Source of the DNA: Acidobacteriota bacterium
GTDB lineage: Bacteria; Actinomycetota; Actinomycetes; Actinomycetales; Micrococcaceae
Reading direction: 5' to 3'
Assembly (NCBI GenBank): GCA_019352125.1
Contig: JABBNV010000042.1
Span: forward strand, 942 to 10,209
DNA length: 9,268 bases
The first letter of the stretch is position 1. Each line of letters starts with the position of its first letter. Shown here one piece after another: positions 7,076-9,268 of this stretch. The notes below the pieces were generated by a model. It did not search any database. It had not been told where the DNA came from and saw only the letters and a program-made list of their open reading frames with translations. The position numbers and the translations under genes were made by a program.

Positions 7076-8091
7076 GCGCTCACCTTGAAGCTCTCGCTTG
7101 TTACTTCGGCCAAAAGTGGCTGGCCGGAGACAAAGCGCTCAAGATCGTCCAGCGCGCTGTCAGTCATGCGATACAGCTCTGAGCCAAGGGAACCGGCCAC
7201 ATGAGGGGTAAGCATCACGTTCTGCAGGTTATAAAGGACTGAGTCGGCCGGAAGGGGCTCGGGGTCGGTAACGTCGAGGATTGCGTTAAGACGCCCGCTC
7301 TTACATTCGGCTTCGAGGGCCTTGGTATCGATAAGTGATCCACGGGCCGTGTTGATGACGGTCGCATGATCTGGGAGCAAGGCAAGCTGCCGTGCACCGA
7401 TCATATGGCGGGTGGAGGGCAGGGCGGGTGCGTGCAGTGAGAGGACATCCAGATCCGGCAACATCTCGTCCAGACCCTTCAGCTCGGCGCCAAGGGCTGC
7501 CACGTCTGAGAGCTCCGCGTAAGGATCGGCAATCAACACCCTGACGTCGTCGAGCTGTTGAACTAAGGTCGCCACCCGACGGCCAATTCGGGATAGGCCG
7601 ACGACGCCGATCGTGCGGCCCAGGTTGCTCAGCTCACCATAGCGGCGAATGTACTGCCCGTCGTTCCAGCTGGCCCGGACGTCGTTGGCCAGGAACGGGG
7701 CCTTTTTCCCGGCCATAATGATAGCGGCAAGAGTGTATTCAGCGACCGGGACGGCGTTTGCCTCCGCAGCGTTGGATACCACAATGCCTCTTTCCCAGAA
7801 CCCCTCCGAGACAAGGGGCCGGATGGTTCCTGCGCAGTGGAACAGTCCACGAAGCTTCGGCATGAGCGCCAGGTGCCGCGCAGTGATTGTGCTTGCACCC
7901 CAACTGGTCACGAGCACGTCGACGTGGGCCAGGCGTTCCTTGACGTCGTCAGAATCAAGGTTCGACGTCCAGTCCGGATCGCCAAGCGAGACAAGCGATT
8001 CAAGACGCGCACGGCGCTTGGCATCGAACTTGGCCTCGTAGGTCTCCCGATCCATCAGCAGCAGTGCCTCCGGCTTTTCGGGCATCGTCAC
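7072..8091 (-). CDS. D-isomer-specific 2-hydroxyacid dehydrogenase family protein
   Basis: Likely a cytoplasmic NAD(P)H-dependent enzyme interconverting a 2-keto acid and a D-2-hydroxy acid. From the start chosen here it has 339 residues, normal for the family. The Rossmann nucleotide-binding segment is IGVVGLSRIGRRVA at 161-174, followed by the acidic ADPY end of the next strand at 188-191. The expected catalytic residues are Arg250 (NTARGS), Glu278 (DPEP) and His297 (TPHVAGS). VAEYTL at 116-121 is also typical. The start is GTG at 8091-8089, with GAGGAG 8 bases upstream (8100-8105); ATG at 8085 is a close alternative. The frame extends to a TTG at 8184, but those codons look non-family and overlap the predicted promoter. 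First gene of the operon. The substrate is unknown; a keto acid from uronate or aldonate breakdown would fit. Confidence 0.9.
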   Translation of the reverse strand: MTMPEKPEALLLMDRETYEAKFDAKRRARLESLVSLGDPDWTSNLDSDDVKERLAHVDVLVTSWGASTITARHLALMPKLRGLFHCAGTIRPLVSEGFWERGIVVSNAAEANAVPVAEYTLAAIIMAGKKAPFLANDVRASWNDGQYIRRYGELSNLGRTIGVVGLSRIGRRVATLVQQLDDVRVLIADPYAELSDVAALGAELKGLDEMLPDLDVLSLHAPALPSTRHMIGARQLALLPDHATVINTARGSLIDTKALEAECKSGRLNAILDVTDPEPLPADSVLYNLQNVMLTPHVAGSLGSELYRMTDSALDDLERFVSGQPLLAEVTSESFKVSA

Positions 8092-8099
8092 AGTTCCAA

Positions 8100-8105
8100 C
8101 TCCTC
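8100..8105 (-). promoter_or_regulatory. Shine-Dalgarno site that fixes the dehydrogenase start
   Basis: GAGGAG on the minus strand sits 8 bases before GTG at 8091 and 14 before ATG at 8085. This favours the GTG and argues against the longer frame beginning at 8184. Confidence 0.7.
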
Positions 8106-8171
8106 GTTGAGTACGACATAGGTGATGGCAGGCGTTCCAGTCGGGAACACGCTTGCCACGGGATGTGATCC

Positions 8172-8200
8172 AGTACATACTCAAAGACGAAACTAGTCAA
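8172..8200 (-). promoter_or_regulatory. Predicted sigma-70-type promoter of the operon
   Basis: On the minus strand TTGACT (8200-8195, 5 of 6 to TTGACA) is followed by a 17-base spacer and TGTACT (8177-8172, 4 of 6 to TATAAT). Transcription would begin near 8165, giving a leader of about 70 bases before the GTG at 8091. This is a consensus match only. Confidence 0.6.
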
Positions 8201-8209
8201 TCATTTCGT
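8187..8209. promoter_or_regulatory. Candidate operator overlapping the operon -35 box
   Basis: ACGAAA at 8187-8192 and TTTCGT at 8204-8209 form a perfect 6-bp inverted repeat with an 11-base centre that is itself partly symmetric (A8195/T8201 and T8197/A8199). It covers the predicted -35 box, where a bound repressor would block polymerase. No regulator gene is in the window, so its protein is unknown. Confidence 0.45.
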
Positions 8210-8227
8210 TCCAACTCGAACAGAATC

Positions 8228-8241
8228 GATCACTTATGATC
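8228..8241. promoter_or_regulatory. Palindrome over the start of the heparinase-like gene
   Basis: GATCA and TGATC flank CTTA, so the palindrome covers the ATG at 8236. The same bases give a direct repeat, GATCACT at 8228-8234 and again at 8238-8244, a 10-base period of about one helical turn. It may be a second regulator site controlling the plus-strand gene. TATGAT at 8235-8240 also resembles a -10 box, but no good -35 is placed upstream. Confidence 0.35.
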
Positions 8242-9268
8242 ACTAATCCTCCCAAGGTGCTCACGGGAGTGGGAGGGTCGACGCCCACGTCAGGGACAAC
8301 TGACAGCGGTTTCGAAGGCCCACTCTTCGGTGTCTTTGGCACCGCTGCTTCCGCCGATCAATGGGAGCCCCTTCTCGCTGAACCTCGGAGCCGTCTCCAG
8401 GTCAGAGCTGCCGCGGACCGCGCCTTTTGGTCTCAGGTAGATGAGCCAACTCTCGCTGCGATCCGCGTCGAAGCGTCGAAGGACCTGGCCAAGCCGTGGC
8501 CCCAGCCGCTGGCAAGCCACTACGCCCGGTACTTTAGGGACGGCAATCGAACAGAGTATGAGGGACGGGTCCGCGACCGCCAGGAACGCCTTTCCCGGGC
8601 GGCGATTATGGCCGCGAGCACGCTGGAACCAAGGTGGATCGATGAAGTCGTTGACGGCGTCGTCCTGCTATGTGAACAGAGCAGCTGGTGCTGGGCTGCG
8701 CACGACGACACCCAGCTCCGGCATGGCTTTGTACTTCCTGAACCACGCACCCCGTACCTGGACCTCGGTGCAGGTGAAGTATGCGGCCAGCTGGCCTGGA
8801 TTGACGTAATCCTCGGCGACGTCCTCGAAGAGCGTGCTCCGGGAATCCGCGAGCGCATACGCCACGAAACGATGCAGCGCGTCATCCTTCCCTTCCTTGA
8901 GCGCAGGGATTGGCACTGGCTCGGCCTGCACGAGCGCGCACACAATTGGAACCCATGGATTCACGGCAACGTCATCCTCGCCGCGCTCTTTTTGGTCAGC
9001 GATACGCAGCTACGCGCAAACGTTGTCTCACTGGCCGTTGAGGGGCTCGATCGCTATGCCGCGACGCTACCCTCCGACGGGGCCATTGATGAGGGCTACT
9101 CCTATTGGTGGAACGGTGCGTGCCGCCTCCTCGAAACCCTGGAACTCCTCCGAACAGTCACTGACGGCGCGCTGGATGCCTTCGCATTGCCCATGCTTGC
9201 CGAAACCATCCGATTCCCGCAGCGTATGCATCTAGGCGGGCCTTGGTACGTGAATGTAGCCGATGGTC
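8236..9268 (+). CDS. Heparinase II/III-family protein, N-terminal part (3' partial)
   Basis: The frame from ATG 8236 stays open to the window end, giving 344 residues without a stop. The family includes lyases that cleave uronic-acid-containing polysaccharides. Visible motifs fit its N-terminal alpha/alpha toroid: SSWCWAAHDD at 149-158, LPEPRTPYLDLGAGEV at 167-182, NWNPWIHGN at 237-245, and DGAIDEGYSYWWNGACRLLE at 281-300. The Asn/His group near 237-245 and Tyr288 or Tyr290 are candidate catalytic residues by analogy with other members. The beta-sandwich C-terminal domain is beyond the edge. There is no signal peptide, so it is probably cytoplasmic. No clear Shine-Dalgarno precedes the ATG, so the start may be leaderless or lie at GTG 8257 or 8269. 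It is divergent from the transporter operon and shares its control region. Whether it is a lyase or a hydrolase is not settled by these motifs. Confidence 0.85.
   Translation, partial: MITNPPKVLTGVGGSTPTSGTTDSGFEGPLFGVFGTAASADQWEPLLAEPRSRLQVRAAADRAFWSQVDEPTLAAIRVEASKDLAKPWPQPLASHYARYFRDGNRTEYEGRVRDRQERLSRAAIMAASTLEPRWIDEVVDGVVLLCEQSSWCWAAHDDTQLRHGFVLPEPRTPYLDLGAGEVCGQLAWIDVILGDVLEERAPGIRERIRHETMQRVILPFLERRDWHWLGLHERAHNWNPWIHGNVILAALFLVSDTQLRANVVSLAVEGLDRYAATLPSDGAIDEGYSYWWNGACRLLETLELLRTVTDGALDAFALPMLAETIRFPQRMHLGGPWYVNVADG

Noticed and set aside
8441..9235. Several plus- and minus-strand frames of 76-141 codons in the last kilobase
   Set aside because: All are out-of-frame or antisense readings of the heparinase-like gene, whose motifs are continuous in the frame starting at 8236.
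1..9268. CRISPR array, tRNA or rRNA, insertion sequence or phage gene
   Set aside because: No spaced direct repeats, cloverleaf-like sequence, transposase motif or terminal inverted repeats were found. Nearly all of the window is ordinary metabolic coding sequence.

Overview
The window is GC-rich and tightly packed, with GTG starts, 1-4 base gene overlaps and protein sequences that look like Micrococcaceae (Arthrobacter and relatives). That assignment comes from sequence style and remembered family resemblance, not from a search. The content is a carbohydrate-utilisation locus.

Layout. (1) Bases 2-991, plus strand: the C-terminal half of a GH42 beta-galactosidase whose start lies upstream of the window. 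(2) Bases 1005-1064: a long hairpin between two convergent genes, with a T-run on the minus-strand side, probably the terminator of the large operon. (3) Bases 8091 down to 1066, minus strand: a six-gene operon. In transcription order it encodes a D-2-hydroxyacid dehydrogenase-family protein, a DUF2264 protein, a sugar-binding lipoprotein, two CUT1-type ABC permeases (MalF-like, then MalG-like) and a small DUF624 (YesL-like) membrane protein. (4) Bases 8092-8235: a divergent control region with a good sigma-70-like promoter for the operon, an inverted repeat across its -35 box and a second palindrome over the opposite start codon. (5) Bases 8236-9268, plus strand: the N-terminal 344 residues of a heparinase II/III-family protein, cut by the window edge.

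How the parts may work together (inference). The lipoprotein and two permeases would import an oligosaccharide, using an ATPase encoded elsewhere because none is present here. DUF2264, the heparinase-like protein and GH42 would cleave it, and the dehydrogenase would handle a released keto or hydroxy acid. GH42, DUF624 and a CUT1 importer also occur together in the Bacillus subtilis yes rhamnogalacturonan locus. With a polysaccharide-lyase-like fold and DUF2264 present, a uronic-acid-containing plant or microbial glycan is a reasonable guess. The substrate cannot be read from the sequence. No transcription regulator, ATPase, RNA gene, mobile element or CRISPR array was seen.
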